Positions 30,602 to 39,984 of a stretch of 43,073 nucleotides of DNA are shown piece by piece. Position 1 is the stretch's first letter. Every line of letters starts with the position of its first letter. The notes beneath the pieces are model-generated. The model saw only the letters and a list, made by a program, of their open reading frames with translations, did no database searches and was not told the origin of the DNA. Source of the stretch: UBA6109 sp964506465 (GTDB taxonomy: Bacteria; Desulfobacterota; Syntrophia; Syntrophales; UBA6109); the NCBI GenBank assembly GCA_964506465.1, contig CAZDLM010000017.1, forward strand, positions 1 through 43,073, written 5' to 3'. Position numbers and translations under genes: made by a program.

Positions 30602-33283
30602 ATGACAAATGCGCGGGTTATCTTGACAATCTGCCTTGCCGTTGTGCCGGCGCTGCTTTTCCCGGGGGATTCCCTCTCCGGCGAAAAGGTTCTTCCGGAT
30701 CGGCGATACAGCATCCATACGGCGTCGTACGCCAACTCCGATGGCGCCCGGCGCGAGGTGCAGATGTGGAAGGCGGCCGGCTACGCTGCATTCGTCCGCA
30801 AGGTCGATCTCGCCGGCAGCGGGACGTGGCATCGCGTCTACGTCGGACGGTTTCCGACACGCGAAGACGGGGCCAGGGTCGCGCGGAAGCTGAAGAAGGA
30901 GGGGCTCCTGCTCCTGGACACATTCGTTCTCGTATCCATGAAGCTGGAGGATGCCGACCCCGCGGCTGCGCAGGCGGCGGCGTCACCGCCGGTGCAGAGA
31001 AACGAGATGGGAAAGCAAAAGCCCCCTGCGGCGGACTGGAAGAAGAAGCAGCGGCCGGCGGCCGGGCATGCCAAAGAGGCGCGGCAGGTCCGCGGCGCAC
31101 CGGCGTCCGCCGACGGCAACCCCGGTCCGGACATCGTCCGGAAGAGCGGCAAACCGGTCCCGGCGGCCAAGACGTCGAAGTCTGCCGGGGACATCGAGCA
31201 GCCGCCGGCCCCGAAAGACCCGGTCATGCCGAGACCTCCGAAGGTTCCGACGGCGGCGGCCGGAGACGGCTCGTCCGTGGCGGACGCGGGCGAGGGGGAA
31301 CGGGAGCCTGATTCTCCGGGGCTTTCTCCGGAGGCGACGCCGCCGGCACTGGCGCCGGCGATGGAGAAATTCCGCGCGGGACGATACGAGGAGGCGATCG
31401 CCGGTTTCGGAGAGGTCCTCAAAGGTCAGTCCGCCGAACCGGGCCTGAAGGAAACGGCTCTGCTCTACTCGGCGCACAGTTTTTACCTCCTTGGCGGCAG
31501 GGGGGACCGGCAGAAATACCTGGAAGCGGTCGAGCAGTACAAAGCGGTCCTTGCGATCGAGGGAAAGAGCGATGCGAACGACCTCGTGTACTACCGTCTC
31601 GGAAGCGCCTATGAGAAATTGAAATTCTACTACGAGGCCTCGGCGGCCTTCGCGAATCTCGCTGTGAAGTATCCGGCCTCGCCGCTCCGTCAGGAGGCGC
31701 AGTTCCGTTCCGCACGGATGCTTCACCGGGCGGGGAAATATCAGCAGGCCGCTGAGAGACTCATCGCGTATCTGCTCAAACAGCCCAACGGAAAAAATGC
31801 AAAGATCGCGTACTTCACGGTGGCCGACTGCTACTACCGCTTGCAGCAGACGGTCAACGCCGAACTCTGGTACGGCGAAGGGCGCAAGAAATGGCCCGAT
31901 TTGCGAGGGGTCCCTCCGGACCTCCTTCTCAACATGGGCTATCACTACTACGTCGCACGCAAGTACCAGCAGGCGATCCCCGTCCTTTGCCGGTACCTCA
32001 GTCTCTATCCCCGGGAGGGTTCCGTCCCCGGGGCGATCGTGACGCTGGGGAACTGCTATGCCCAGAACGGGCAGATTCCCTCCGCACTGAACCTCTTCAG
32101 CCTTGTCGTCGAGCGCTACGACGGCACGCTCGACGCGCAGGAGGCCGCGATTCTTATGGCGGACCTCGGCGTCGCAAGACCGGGAATCAAGATTTCGTCG
32201 GTCATGCCGGGGATTGCGAATTATGAAGACCCCGTTTCGGCGTACGAAGCGATTCTGCGGAAGAACGCCGATTTCCCGATGGTCGAAGAACTCCTCTACA
32301 AGAAGAGTCTTGCCCTGGCGAAGTTCGGAAGGCATCAGGAATCGATTTCCGGTTACATCGGACTTCTGGACCGCTATCCCTACGGACGTCACAGCGAAGA
32401 GGGCAGGCGGGGTCTTGCGGCGGCGGCCGGTCCCCTCGTCAAGGCGTATGCCTCCAAGGGGGATCACCTGGCGGTGGCGGACCTGTATCTCCGGACGGCG
32501 AACAAAGGCGCCGGTTCCTTTTACGACCGCGAGAATCTTCTTCTGATCGGCAGGAGCCTCAAGAAAGCGGGGTTGAACGATCTGGCCCTCCAGGCGCTCC
32601 AGGATCTCGAAAAATCGGATCGGAACAGCGCGGATGAGCGGCGCCGGATCGGCGCCCTGTCCGAACTGGAGACTTGGCGCAACGGAGAGGACGGGAAGAA
32701 GCTGCTTTCGGAGCTGCTGCGGAAGAGGACGGCCGGCGACGCTTCCGTTCCCCGGGAGGTGAAGAAGGCCTTTGCCGAGCGTTTCTACCGCGAGGGGGAT
32801 TATCCGAAAGCGGCCCTGCTCTATGCAGAAGCCTCCGCGGGCCCCGGAGAAGCCGATCAGGACCTCCCGTCCCTGGGACGTTTCGCGGACTCGTTGCGGA
32901 GGACGGGATCGACGACGGCGGCGGTCGGGCAGTATCAGAAGGTCCTGTCTGCGTGTACGGGCGGGCAAAAACCCTGCGAAGCGAAGTTCCTGGCGGACAT
33001 CTATGAGGGATTGGGCGACTGTCATCTGCGCAGCGGCAACGACTCGGAAGGCATCCGGATGTTCCAGCAGGCCATGGCGGCGGATGCGGACAGGGAGAGA
33101 AGATCGTGGGCGCTCTATCGGATCGGCCAGGCCCAGGCGCGCTCCGGAGGCGGCAAGGCGGCCGAGAAGTGGATCGCCCCGCTGCGGGAAAGCGCCGAGG
33201 ACGGTTTCTGGGCGAAGGTTGCGGATTACTGGACGGTAGACCGCAAGTGGCCGGGAGCGCGCGCAGCCTCGATCAAGAACTGA
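30602..33283 (+). CDS. SPOR-domain and TPR-repeat envelope protein
   Basis: A large 893-residue protein. Signal peptide at residues 1-27, SPOR-like peptidoglycan-binding domain at about 33-110 (YSIHTASYANSDGARREV, WHRVYVGRFPTREDGARV), a Pro/Ala/Lys-rich disordered linker to about 240, then TPR-like helical repeats to the C-terminus (LYSAHSFYLLGG, YYRLGSAYEKLKFYYEAS, GNCYAQNGQIPSALNLF). It is likely periplasmic and bound to septal or glycan-stripped peptidoglycan. The position under a sigma-54 promoter directly before the flagellar regulators suggests a role in placing or assembling the flagellum. Start at ATG 30602, the first with a signal peptide. Confidence 0.78.
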   Translation: MTNARVILTICLAVVPALLFPGDSLSGEKVLPDRRYSIHTASYANSDGARREVQMWKAAGYAAFVRKVDLAGSGTWHRVYVGRFPTREDGARVARKLKKEGLLLLDTFVLVSMKLEDADPAAAQAAASPPVQRNEMGKQKPPAADWKKKQRPAAGHAKEARQVRGAPASADGNPGPDIVRKSGKPVPAAKTSKSAGDIEQPPAPKDPVMPRPPKVPTAAAGDGSSVADAGEGEREPDSPGLSPEATPPALAPAMEKFRAGRYEEAIAGFGEVLKGQSAEPGLKETALLYSAHSFYLLGGRGDRQKYLEAVEQYKAVLAIEGKSDANDLVYYRLGSAYEKLKFYYEASAAFANLAVKYPASPLRQEAQFRSARMLHRAGKYQQAAERLIAYLLKQPNGKNAKIAYFTVADCYYRLQQTVNAELWYGEGRKKWPDLRGVPPDLLLNMGYHYYVARKYQQAIPVLCRYLSLYPREGSVPGAIVTLGNCYAQNGQIPSALNLFSLVVERYDGTLDAQEAAILMADLGVARPGIKISSVMPGIANYEDPVSAYEAILRKNADFPMVEELLYKKSLALAKFGRHQESISGYIGLLDRYPYGRHSEEGRRGLAAAAGPLVKAYASKGDHLAVADLYLRTANKGAGSFYDRENLLLIGRSLKKAGLNDLALQALQDLEKSDRNSADERRRIGALSELETWRNGEDGKKLLSELLRKRTAGDASVPREVKKAFAERFYREGDYPKAALLYAEASAGPGEADQDLPSLGRFADSLRRTGSTTAAVGQYQKVLSACTGGQKPCEAKFLADIYEGLGDCHLRSGNDSEGIRMFQQAMAADADRERRSWALYRIGQAQARSGGGKAAEKWIAPLRESAEDGFWAKVADYWTVDRKWPGARAASIKN

Positions 33284-33353
33284 AACGTCTTGGAGGCGCA
33301 ACGGAGCGGGAGCGGGAGGTTCATGCCGCGATCCCGCGGACGCGGGTGAGCCT

Positions 33354-34595
33354 ATGAGCGAAATCGGGCTTCTGCAGAAGACTTTCGAGGAGTTCAACGA
33401 CTCCGCCCGGAAGCTGCGCACCTCCTACGGGCAGATGGAGTCGCGGCTCCAGCAGATCGGGGCGGAACTGGAAGCGGCCAACGGGGAATTGCGCAGGAAC
33501 GTCGCCGAAAAGGAAGAGATGCAGGAATTCCTTCGGAACATCCTGGACAGTCTCAGCACCGCCGTCGTGGTTACGGACCTCGAAGGAAAGATTCGGATCG
33601 CCAACCGCTGCGCCGTGGCGTTTTCCGGTCTTGCCAGGGAGGTTCTCCAGGACAGCCACATCGGGGTTCTGTTCGAAGACCTGAAGCACCCTCGCGGGAC
33701 CTCTCTCCTGGATTCGCCGTATTTCCGCAGGGAGGGAGGGATCAAGACTCGGATGCTGGGACGCACGCTGGAAGTCTCGGGTTCTCCCTTCACCGCGAAG
33801 GAAGGCGAGGCGACGGGCGCCGTCTTCCTGATGCGCGACATCAGCCGTATCGAGAAACTGGAGGAGACGGCCAAGCGGGCGGAGACGTTTGCCGCGATGG
33901 GGGAAATGGCCGCGACGATCGCCCACGAAATCCGCAATCCCCTCGGGAGCATCGAACTCTTCGCGTCGCTCCTGCTCAAGGACATCAGGAACCGCCGGAA
34001 TCGCGAACACGCGAAGCAGATCATCTCCGCCGTCAAGAGCATGGACGGGAAGATCTCGAATCTTCTCCTGCATGCGCGCTCTCCCCATCCCTTCATGCGG
34101 CCCGTGAGCGTTCACGATCTGCTGCGCGAGATTCTCCTCTTTTCCGAGCAGGTGATCGACCAGGAAGACCTGATCCTCTCCGTCCGCTATGCCGATGCGG
34201 AACCCTGCGTCCAGGGGGACCCGGAGATGCTGAAGCAGCTCTTTATCAGTCTCATCATCAATGCCCTCCGCGCCATGCCGGAAGAGGGACGTCTCCGCAT
34301 CGAGACGTCCTATGCCGACGCCGGCAGACGTTTTCCGGAAGGGTGCGGACAGATCGAGATCCGTTTTTCCGATGGCGGATGCGGCCTTTCCCGCAACGGC
34401 GTGGAGAGGATCTTCGATCCTCTCGGAGAGTCCCGCGAGGGCGGCTGCGGCCTCGGGATCGCCATTGCCCACAACATCGTCGACCTTCATCACGGGTCGA
34501 TCCGGCTGGAGGCGCAGGAAAAGGGCGGCACGACCTTCAGCATCCTGCTGCCTGTGATCGGACTTGCAGGCGAATCTCACCGGAAGAGGGATTGA
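33354..34595 (+). CDS. Flagellar-type sensor histidine kinase (FlrB-like)
   Basis: Soluble histidine kinase of 413 residues without membrane segments: N-terminal coiled coil (residues 20-60), PAS domain (about 62-165; TAVVVTDLEGKIRIANR), HisKA domain with phospho-acceptor His191 (ATIAHEIRNPLGSIELF), and HATPase with the catalytic core (ISLIINALRAMPEEG, DGGCGLSRNG, GCGLGIAIAHNIV). Cytoplasmic PAS kinases of this kind pair with the sigma-54 regulator encoded next in flagellar clusters (FlrB, FleS). The ends of the two genes are close: the regulator begins eight bases after this stop. Confidence 0.9.
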   Translation: MSEIGLLQKTFEEFNDSARKLRTSYGQMESRLQQIGAELEAANGELRRNVAEKEEMQEFLRNILDSLSTAVVVTDLEGKIRIANRCAVAFSGLAREVLQDSHIGVLFEDLKHPRGTSLLDSPYFRREGGIKTRMLGRTLEVSGSPFTAKEGEATGAVFLMRDISRIEKLEETAKRAETFAAMGEMAATIAHEIRNPLGSIELFASLLLKDIRNRRNREHAKQIISAVKSMDGKISNLLLHARSPHPFMRPVSVHDLLREILLFSEQVIDQEDLILSVRYADAEPCVQGDPEMLKQLFISLIINALRAMPEEGRLRIETSYADAGRRFPEGCGQIEIRFSDGGCGLSRNGVERIFDPLGESREGGCGLGIAIAHNIVDLHHGSIRLEAQEKGGTTFSILLPVIGLAGESHRKRD

Positions 34596-34602
34596 CATCG
34601 AA

Positions 34603-35994
34603 ATGGAACATTTCGGGAAGACCTTGCTGATCGCGGACGATGACCGGACCATGCGGATGGCGCTGGCCGAGTCGCTCCAGAGTTGCGGCTACCGGATCTC
34701 AACGGCGGAAAACGGCGCGGAGGCGCTGGCGAAATACGCCAGGGGGCGCTTCGAGGCGGTCATCACCGATATGCGCATGCCGAAAATGAGCGGCATGGAC
34801 GTCCTGAGGGGAATCAAGAAGATTTCCCCCAAGACCCCGGTGATTCTGATCACGGCCTACGGTACGGTGAGCACCGCCGTCGAGGCCATGAAGGAAGGCG
34901 CTTCCGAATTCATCATGAAGCCGTTTTCCCTCGACGATCTGGAATTCGTCGTGAAGAACGTACTGGCGACGAACGGCGGCGACCAAACGCGTCCCGATGA
35001 GGCCGGCGGGGACGGCGCATACCCGGAACGGGAAATTGTCACGAAGGATTCCGGCATGCTGTCCCTCCTTTCAATGCTCAAGGGAATCGCCAAGAGCAAA
35101 TCCAGCGTCCTGATCCAGGGGGAAAGCGGAACGGGCAAGGAACTGATTGCGCGCTTCATTTACCGTCACAGCAGCCGCAGGCAGAGGCCCTTCGTCGCCG
35201 TCAACTGCGCGGCCATCCCGCACAATCTGCTGGAAAGCGAGATGTTCGGCTACGAACGGGGGGCCTTCACGGGCGCTTCCCAGCGCAAGATCGGCAAGTT
35301 TGAACTGGCGGACGGCGGAACGCTGCTTCTGGACGAAATCAGCGAGATGGATGTCCAGTTGCAGGCAAAATTGCTGCGCGTGATCCAGGAATCGGAAGTC
35401 GATCGTGTCGGCGGGAAGGAGCCGACGCCCGTAGACGTCCGGATTCTCTCCACGACGAACGCAGACCTCAAGGCGGCGATCGGGGAAAAGCGCTTTCGGG
35501 GCGACCTGTACTATCGGATTAACGTCATCCCCGTCAAAGTTCCGCCTCTCCGCGAGCGAAGGGGAGATATCGAGATCTTGAGCGAGCACTTTCTGAAGAA
35601 ATACAGTTCGGTGAATGAATGCGGCACGCCGCGTTTGACCCGGGAGTCTCTGGAGCTGCTGCGGTCGCACTCCTGGCCGGGCAACGTCCGGGAACTCGAA
35701 AACATTATGGAAAGGGCCGTGCTGATCTGCGCGGACGGACGGATCCTGCCGGAGCACCTCGGCCTGGAGGGGACGGCCCGCCCGGCCGCGGCGCCGCCTC
35801 CGCCCGCCGAAGCAAAGGAAGACGAGGCCGCGGGCTGCGCCGCGACGCTGGGGGAGATGGAAAAGAACATGATCTTCGAGACCCTCAGGAAGGTCAACGG
35901 CAACAAGACCAAGGCCTCGAAAATACTTGGGATCAGCGTACGCACCATGCGCAATAAGCTGCACGAATACGGTCAGGGGGAAACGCGGCAGTGA
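34603..35994 (+). CDS. Flagellar-type sigma-54 response regulator (FlrC-like)
   Basis: NtrC-family activator of 463 residues: receiver with Asp56 (AVITDMRMPKMSG), AAA+ domain with Walker A GESGTGKE, GAFTGA and Walker B TLLLDEISE, and a Fis-type HTH (GNKTKASKILGISVRTMRNK). Paired with the kinase before it and lying directly upstream of flgB, whose promoter carries a sigma-54 element, it is the likely activator of the class III flagellar genes. The start at ATG 34603 has only a distant GGAAGAGGG site. Confidence 0.93.
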   Translation: MEHFGKTLLIADDDRTMRMALAESLQSCGYRISTAENGAEALAKYARGRFEAVITDMRMPKMSGMDVLRGIKKISPKTPVILITAYGTVSTAVEAMKEGASEFIMKPFSLDDLEFVVKNVLATNGGDQTRPDEAGGDGAYPEREIVTKDSGMLSLLSMLKGIAKSKSSVLIQGESGTGKELIARFIYRHSSRRQRPFVAVNCAAIPHNLLESEMFGYERGAFTGASQRKIGKFELADGGTLLLDEISEMDVQLQAKLLRVIQESEVDRVGGKEPTPVDVRILSTTNADLKAAIGEKRFRGDLYYRINVIPVKVPPLRERRGDIEILSEHFLKKYSSVNECGTPRLTRESLELLRSHSWPGNVRELENIMERAVLICADGRILPEHLGLEGTARPAAAPPPPAEAKEDEAAGCAATLGEMEKNMIFETLRKVNGNKTKASKILGISVRTMRNKLHEYGQGETRQ

Positions 35995-36099
35995 AATCCC
36001 GGCGGGGGCGCACTCCCGGCCGCCCGCCCAGGGCAGGCGAGCCGATGAAAGGCAAGACATCCTCCCCGGGGCCCTTCGAAGTTCAGCCGGAAAAGAGTC

Positions 36100-36117
36100 T
36101 GGTATGTGCTTTGCATT
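36100..36117 (+). promoter_or_regulatory. Sigma-54 promoter for the flgBC-fliEFGHIJ operon
   Basis: CTGGTATGTGCTTTGCAT with GG at 36102-36103 and GC at 36114-36115, exactly ten bases apart; TTTGCAT is a full match to the -12 half. Predicted start near 36127, about 22 bases before the flgB start codon at 36149. It lies 106 bases after the FlrC-like gene. Confidence 0.82.
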
Positions 36118-36148
36118 TCATCCGGACGAAGGAATGAGGACGGCATGG

Positions 36149-36535
36149 ATGGATGCTCTATTCGGAAAGACCATAAAACTGCTCTCGAACATGCTGGGCT
36201 TCCGGGCGGAGAGGCAGAAGGTCATCTCGTCCAATGTCGCCAACATCGATTCCGAGGGCTATCGTCCCTCCGAACTTTCCTTCTCATCGGACCTTGCCAG
36301 GGCGATGGGCGGGGAGGCGGGCCTTCCGCTGACGCGGACCGATCCCCGTCACCTTGCGACGGATGGAGGAGCGAACGCGGACGGCGAATTCCGGGTGACG
36401 ACATCCAAAGAAAAGGTCAATCTCGACACGGAGATGGCGAACCTGGCGGAAAACCACCTCATGTACAATCTGACGGTGGAGCTTCTCGCGAGGAAATTCC
36501 GCAGTCTCCAGAACGTGATCAAGGAGAGCAGATAG
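36149..36535 (+). CDS. flgB: Flagellar basal-body rod protein FlgB
   Basis: Proximal rod subunit, 128 residues. The N-terminal rod motif QKVISSNVANIDSEGYRPSE is typical, and the C-terminal AENHLMYNLTVELLARKF helix matches FlgB. The ATG at 36149 was chosen because GAGGA lies eight bases upstream; ATG 36134 is possible. The next gene starts one base after the stop. Confidence 0.94.
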   Translation: MDALFGKTIKLLSNMLGFRAERQKVISSNVANIDSEGYRPSELSFSSDLARAMGGEAGLPLTRTDPRHLATDGGANADGEFRVTTSKEKVNLDTEMANLAENHLMYNLTVELLARKFRSLQNVIKESR

Positions 36536-36536
36536 C

Positions 36537-36962
36537 ATGGATTTCTTGACGACTTTCAAGATCGCCGGTCAGGGGCTTTCGGTTCAGCGGGCCAAGATGG
36601 ACGTCATCACTTCCAATCTCGCCAACGCTGCGACAACTCAGACGCCGGAGGGAGGTCCCTATCGCCGGAAGTCCGTTGTTCTGAAGGCGCAGCCCGTGGA
36701 AAACCCGTTTGCGGGTTCGTTGAAGGATGCCCTGCAGGGCGTTCAGGTCAAGGCGGTCGTGGAAGACGGGAGCCCTGCGAAGAGGATTCACGATCCGACC
36801 CATCCCGACGCCGATGCGAAAGGGTATGTCGCCATGCCGAACGTCAACGTCATGCTGGAGATGGCCGACATGATCACCGCCAGCCGCACCTATGAGGCGT
36901 GCGTCACGGCGTTCGACGCATCGAAGAGCATGGCCCTCAAGACGCTGGATATCGGAAAGTAG
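36537..36962 (+). CDS. flgC: Flagellar basal-body rod protein FlgC
   Basis: Proximal rod subunit, 141 residues. N-terminal KMDVITSNLANAATTQTPEG motif and C-terminal VNVMLEMADMITASRTYEA helix are those of FlgC. Exported by the flagellar type III apparatus, so no signal peptide. One base after flgB. Confidence 0.96.
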   Translation: MDFLTTFKIAGQGLSVQRAKMDVITSNLANAATTQTPEGGPYRRKSVVLKAQPVENPFAGSLKDALQGVQVKAVVEDGSPAKRIHDPTHPDADAKGYVAMPNVNVMLEMADMITASRTYEACVTAFDASKSMALKTLDIGK

Positions 36963-36998
36963 CGCGGGTCGGGTGGGCGCAACCCAAGGAGTTGGCGA

Positions 36999-37301
36999 AT
37001 GAATGACATGCTTATCCAGGGCGGATCGGCCCCCCTGCCGTCGGGGGAAATCTCGAAGCCCGGAACACGGCCGGAAATCGCAACGCCTTTCGGGACGGTT
37101 CTCAAGGGAATGATCGGCGACATCAACGCGCTGCAGCATCAGGCGGACCAGGCGATCGCCAAGGTCCAGCTCGGGAATACCGGCAGCATCCACGAGGCCA
37201 TGATCGCACTCGAAAAAGCGGATATTTCCTTCCGGACGATGATGCAGGTCCGCAACAAGATCCTCGAGGCCTATCAGGAGATCATGAGGATGCAGGTGTA
37301 G
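36999..37301 (+). CDS. fliE: Flagellar hook-basal body protein FliE
   Basis: MS ring to rod adaptor, 100 residues. The C-terminal half (VQLGNTGSIHEAMIALEKAD, then MMQVRNKILEAYQEIMRM) is the conserved FliE core. AAGGAG lies upstream of the ATG. The gene order flgB-flgC-fliE is widespread. Confidence 0.95.
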   Translation: MNDMLIQGGSAPLPSGEISKPGTRPEIATPFGTVLKGMIGDINALQHQADQAIAKVQLGNTGSIHEAMIALEKADISFRTMMQVRNKILEAYQEIMRMQV

Positions 37302-37401
37302 CGCTGTTTCGGGACGGCGGTGACGAAATCCTCCGACGGAACGCCGTCTGCCGGAAGAGCAGAATCTTCCACGAAAATTATTTTTCGGGAGTGTCCGATT
37401 C
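37302..37401. other. Two small hairpins between fliE and fliF
   Basis: GACGGCG (37313-37319) / CGCCGTC (37342-37348) and GGAAGA (37353-37358) / TCTTCC (37365-37370). The largest gap in this operon. They may affect mRNA processing between the rod and MS-ring genes; no terminator T run. Confidence 0.4.
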
Positions 37402-38952
37402 ATGAATCCCCCCGCGCAATTTCTTGAGAGACTTCGGAAGGGTTTTGAAACGCTGACCCCCATCCGGAAGATGACGATGATGACGGCGGCTGCGCTGACC
37501 CTTGCCGGAATCGTCGCGCTGGTATTCTTCGCCAATGCGATCGAGTACCGCGTGCTGTTTTCGAATCTCTCCAGCGAAGACGCCGGGCAGATCGTGAACC
37601 GCCTGCAGGAAAAGAAGATCCCCTACAGGATCTCTGCGGGAGGCGATACGGTTTCCGTGCCGGATGAGAAGGTTTCGGAGTTGAGGCTGGAAATGGCCGC
37701 TTCCGGACTGCCCAGGGGCGGCGGCGTCGGTTTCGAGATCTTCGACGTCAAGACGCTCGGCTCCACCGAATTCGAGCAGCAGTTGAACTATCGCCGGGCG
37801 CTCCAGGGCGAGCTGTCGCGAACCATCAACGGGCTCGACGAGATCCAGCAGTGCCGGGTGCACATCGCCCTGCCGAAGGATTCGCTCTTCGTCAGCGAGC
37901 AGAGGAAGCCGACCGCCTCCGTGACCCTCAAGCTCAAATCGGGAAGAAATCTTCGTCCCGCCCAGATCGAAGGAATCGCCCACCTCGTGGCGAGCAGCGT
38001 GGAAGGGCTCACGCCGGAGAACGTCATGATCGTCGACAGCCGCGGGAGCATCCTGTCCAGGAATGCCGCGGACACGAAACTGTCGAAGCTTTCGACCTCC
38101 CAGGTCGAATATCAGCGGAACGTGGAGAAGGACCTGGCCGGCCAGATCCAGTCCATGCTGGAAAACGTCGTGGGACAGGGAAAGGCGGTGGTGCGCGTCG
38201 CGGCCGATTTCAATTTCCAGGTGACGGAGAAGACGGAGGAAAAATACGATGCCGAAGCGCCGGCCGTGCGAAGCGTCCGGCGCCAGTCCGAAAAAACGAC
38301 GCCCCCGGCGCCCGGTGAGAAGACAAGATCGACGGACGCATCCGGAGCGGGCGAACACGAGAAATTGGACGAAGTCATCAACTACGAACTCAATCGCGTC
38401 GTCAACAAGACCGTGATGCCCGTCGGAGAAATCCAGAAGGTCTCCATCGCCGTTCTGGTCGACGGGACCTATGCGAAGAACGACAAGGGCGTGGAAGTAT
38501 ACAAACCCCGCGACAAGAAGGAGATGGACGGCCTCGAGGAACTCGTCCGCAAGGCGGCCGGCTTCAACGCGGCCCGGGGCGATCAGGTCGCAATATCCAA
38601 CATCGCATTCAAGAAAGAGGAGGAGTCCGAATTCGCCGACCGGTCTTCCTGGATGGGCTGGGTCAGCAGGTTCGCGCCCTTGATCAAGTACGCGACCATC
38701 CTGGCGATCGCGGCTCTCCTGCTGTTCTTCGTCATTCGTCCTCTGGTGCGGATGCTGCTCACCCGACAGCCCTATGCGGAACTGGGGGCGCAATTGCCGG
38801 GCTCGGAGGCGGGACAGCAACTGTCCGGCGGCGCGCCGCTCGCCCTGGAGTCGATCGAGGAGCGACCGCTCGCGGAGACCGATCTGGCCAGGCAGCTTGC
38901 CAAGGCGGATGCCAAGAGATTTGCGGAGTTGCTCAGAAACTGGCTGAAATAA
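37402..38952 (+). CDS. fliF: Flagellar MS-ring protein FliF
   Basis: MS ring subunit of 516 residues. First membrane helix at about residues 26-46, periplasmic ring-building domains with VLFSNLSSEDAGQIVNRLQE and GGGVGFEIFDVKTLGSTEFE, a Pro/Thr-rich variable loop near 290-320, second helix at about 428-448 and a C-terminal cytoplasmic tail (DAKRFAELLRNWLK) that binds FliG. Length is a little short of the 550 typical for enterobacteria but usual for this group. Confidence 0.96.
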   Translation: MNPPAQFLERLRKGFETLTPIRKMTMMTAAALTLAGIVALVFFANAIEYRVLFSNLSSEDAGQIVNRLQEKKIPYRISAGGDTVSVPDEKVSELRLEMAASGLPRGGGVGFEIFDVKTLGSTEFEQQLNYRRALQGELSRTINGLDEIQQCRVHIALPKDSLFVSEQRKPTASVTLKLKSGRNLRPAQIEGIAHLVASSVEGLTPENVMIVDSRGSILSRNAADTKLSKLSTSQVEYQRNVEKDLAGQIQSMLENVVGQGKAVVRVAADFNFQVTEKTEEKYDAEAPAVRSVRRQSEKTTPPAPGEKTRSTDASGAGEHEKLDEVINYELNRVVNKTVMPVGEIQKVSIAVLVDGTYAKNDKGVEVYKPRDKKEMDGLEELVRKAAGFNAARGDQVAISNIAFKKEEESEFADRSSWMGWVSRFAPLIKYATILAIAALLLFFVIRPLVRMLLTRQPYAELGAQLPGSEAGQQLSGGAPLALESIEERPLAETDLARQLAKADAKRFAELLRNWLK

Positions 38953-38988
38953 GGAAGATTGCCGTAACGACATCCCTGGAGCAAGGAC

Positions 38989-39984
38989 ATGACATCGGAA
39001 GAAAAAGCGGCCATCTTGCTGCTGTCCCTGGAAGAAGACATCGCCGCGCAGGTCATGAAGAATCTCAGGCCGGGCGAGATCCGCAGAATCGGGAAATACA
39101 TGAGCCGGATCACGAACATCCCGGGTGAGACCCTCAGTTCGGTCGCCAAGGAATTCTGCAGCCTTGCAAGAGAGAAGGGGGGAACGATCTCGGTTTCCGG
39201 CGACGCCCCGAAGAACATCGTGATCAAGGCCCTGGGAGAAAAAGAGGCCCAGGCGATTCTTACGGACGTGGAGACGGGCTCCTACCAGGACAATCCGATC
39301 ATCGACAAGCTGCGGGATGTGGATCCGAAGATCCTGATGGACTTCACGCGTTCGGAGCATCCGCAGACGATTGCGCTGATTCTCGCGCACCTTCGGTCGG
39401 AACAGGCGGCGGAAGTGCTGGACAGCTTCTCCCCGGAGATGCAGTTCGAGATCTGCAAGCGCATGGCGACGCTCAAGAGCGTGCCGCACGAATTCGTCGA
39501 GGACCTGGCCAAGACGCTCGAAAAAGAGATTGTCGTCGGAAGAACGTCGGATCAACCGCTGGGAGGCGCGGAAATCATCGCCGAAATTCTCAACCGCATG
39601 AATCGATCCTCCGAAGGGGCGATCATGGCATCGCTGGAGGACAGCAATCCCGACCTGGCCTCGCAGATCCGCAACTTCATGTTCACGTTCGAAGATGTGC
39701 TCAAACTGGACGATCGAAGTCTGCAGGAACTCCTCCGCGAAATCACCACGGAAGATCTCTCCAAGGCTCTGAAGGTCGTCGATGAGTCGATGCGCGAGAA
39801 GGTGTTCAAGAACATGTCCAAACGCGGGGCCGAGATGCTCAAGGAGGACATCGAGATGATGCCGCCCATCCGCCTGTCGGACGTGGAAAAATCCCAGCGC
39901 ACGATTGTGGAGGCAACCAAGAAACTTGAGGCGGAGGGCAGAATCGTCCTTGCCCGCGGCGGTACGGAAGATGAGTTCGTCTAA
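38989..39984 (+). CDS. fliG: Flagellar motor switch protein FliG
   Basis: Rotor protein of 331 residues that takes torque from MotA and links FliF to FliM. N-terminal EEKAAILLLSLEEDIAAQVM, middle EHPQTIALILAHLRSEQAAE with the EHPQ motif, and C-terminal torque helix region KLDDRSLQELLREI are all present. The end overlaps fliH by 14 bases. Confidence 0.96.
   Translation: MTSEEKAAILLLSLEEDIAAQVMKNLRPGEIRRIGKYMSRITNIPGETLSSVAKEFCSLAREKGGTISVSGDAPKNIVIKALGEKEAQAILTDVETGSYQDNPIIDKLRDVDPKILMDFTRSEHPQTIALILAHLRSEQAAEVLDSFSPEMQFEICKRMATLKSVPHEFVEDLAKTLEKEIVVGRTSDQPLGGAEIIAEILNRMNRSSEGAIMASLEDSNPDLASQIRNFMFTFEDVLKLDDRSLQELLREITTEDLSKALKVVDESMREKVFKNMSKRGAEMLKEDIEMMPPIRLSDVEKSQRTIVEATKKLEAEGRIVLARGGTEDEFV

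Noticed and set aside
30983..33421. Long minus-strand open frame opposite the SPOR/TPR gene
   Set aside because: No signal, domain or ribosome site; the plus-strand reading has a signal peptide, a SPOR domain and TPR helices.
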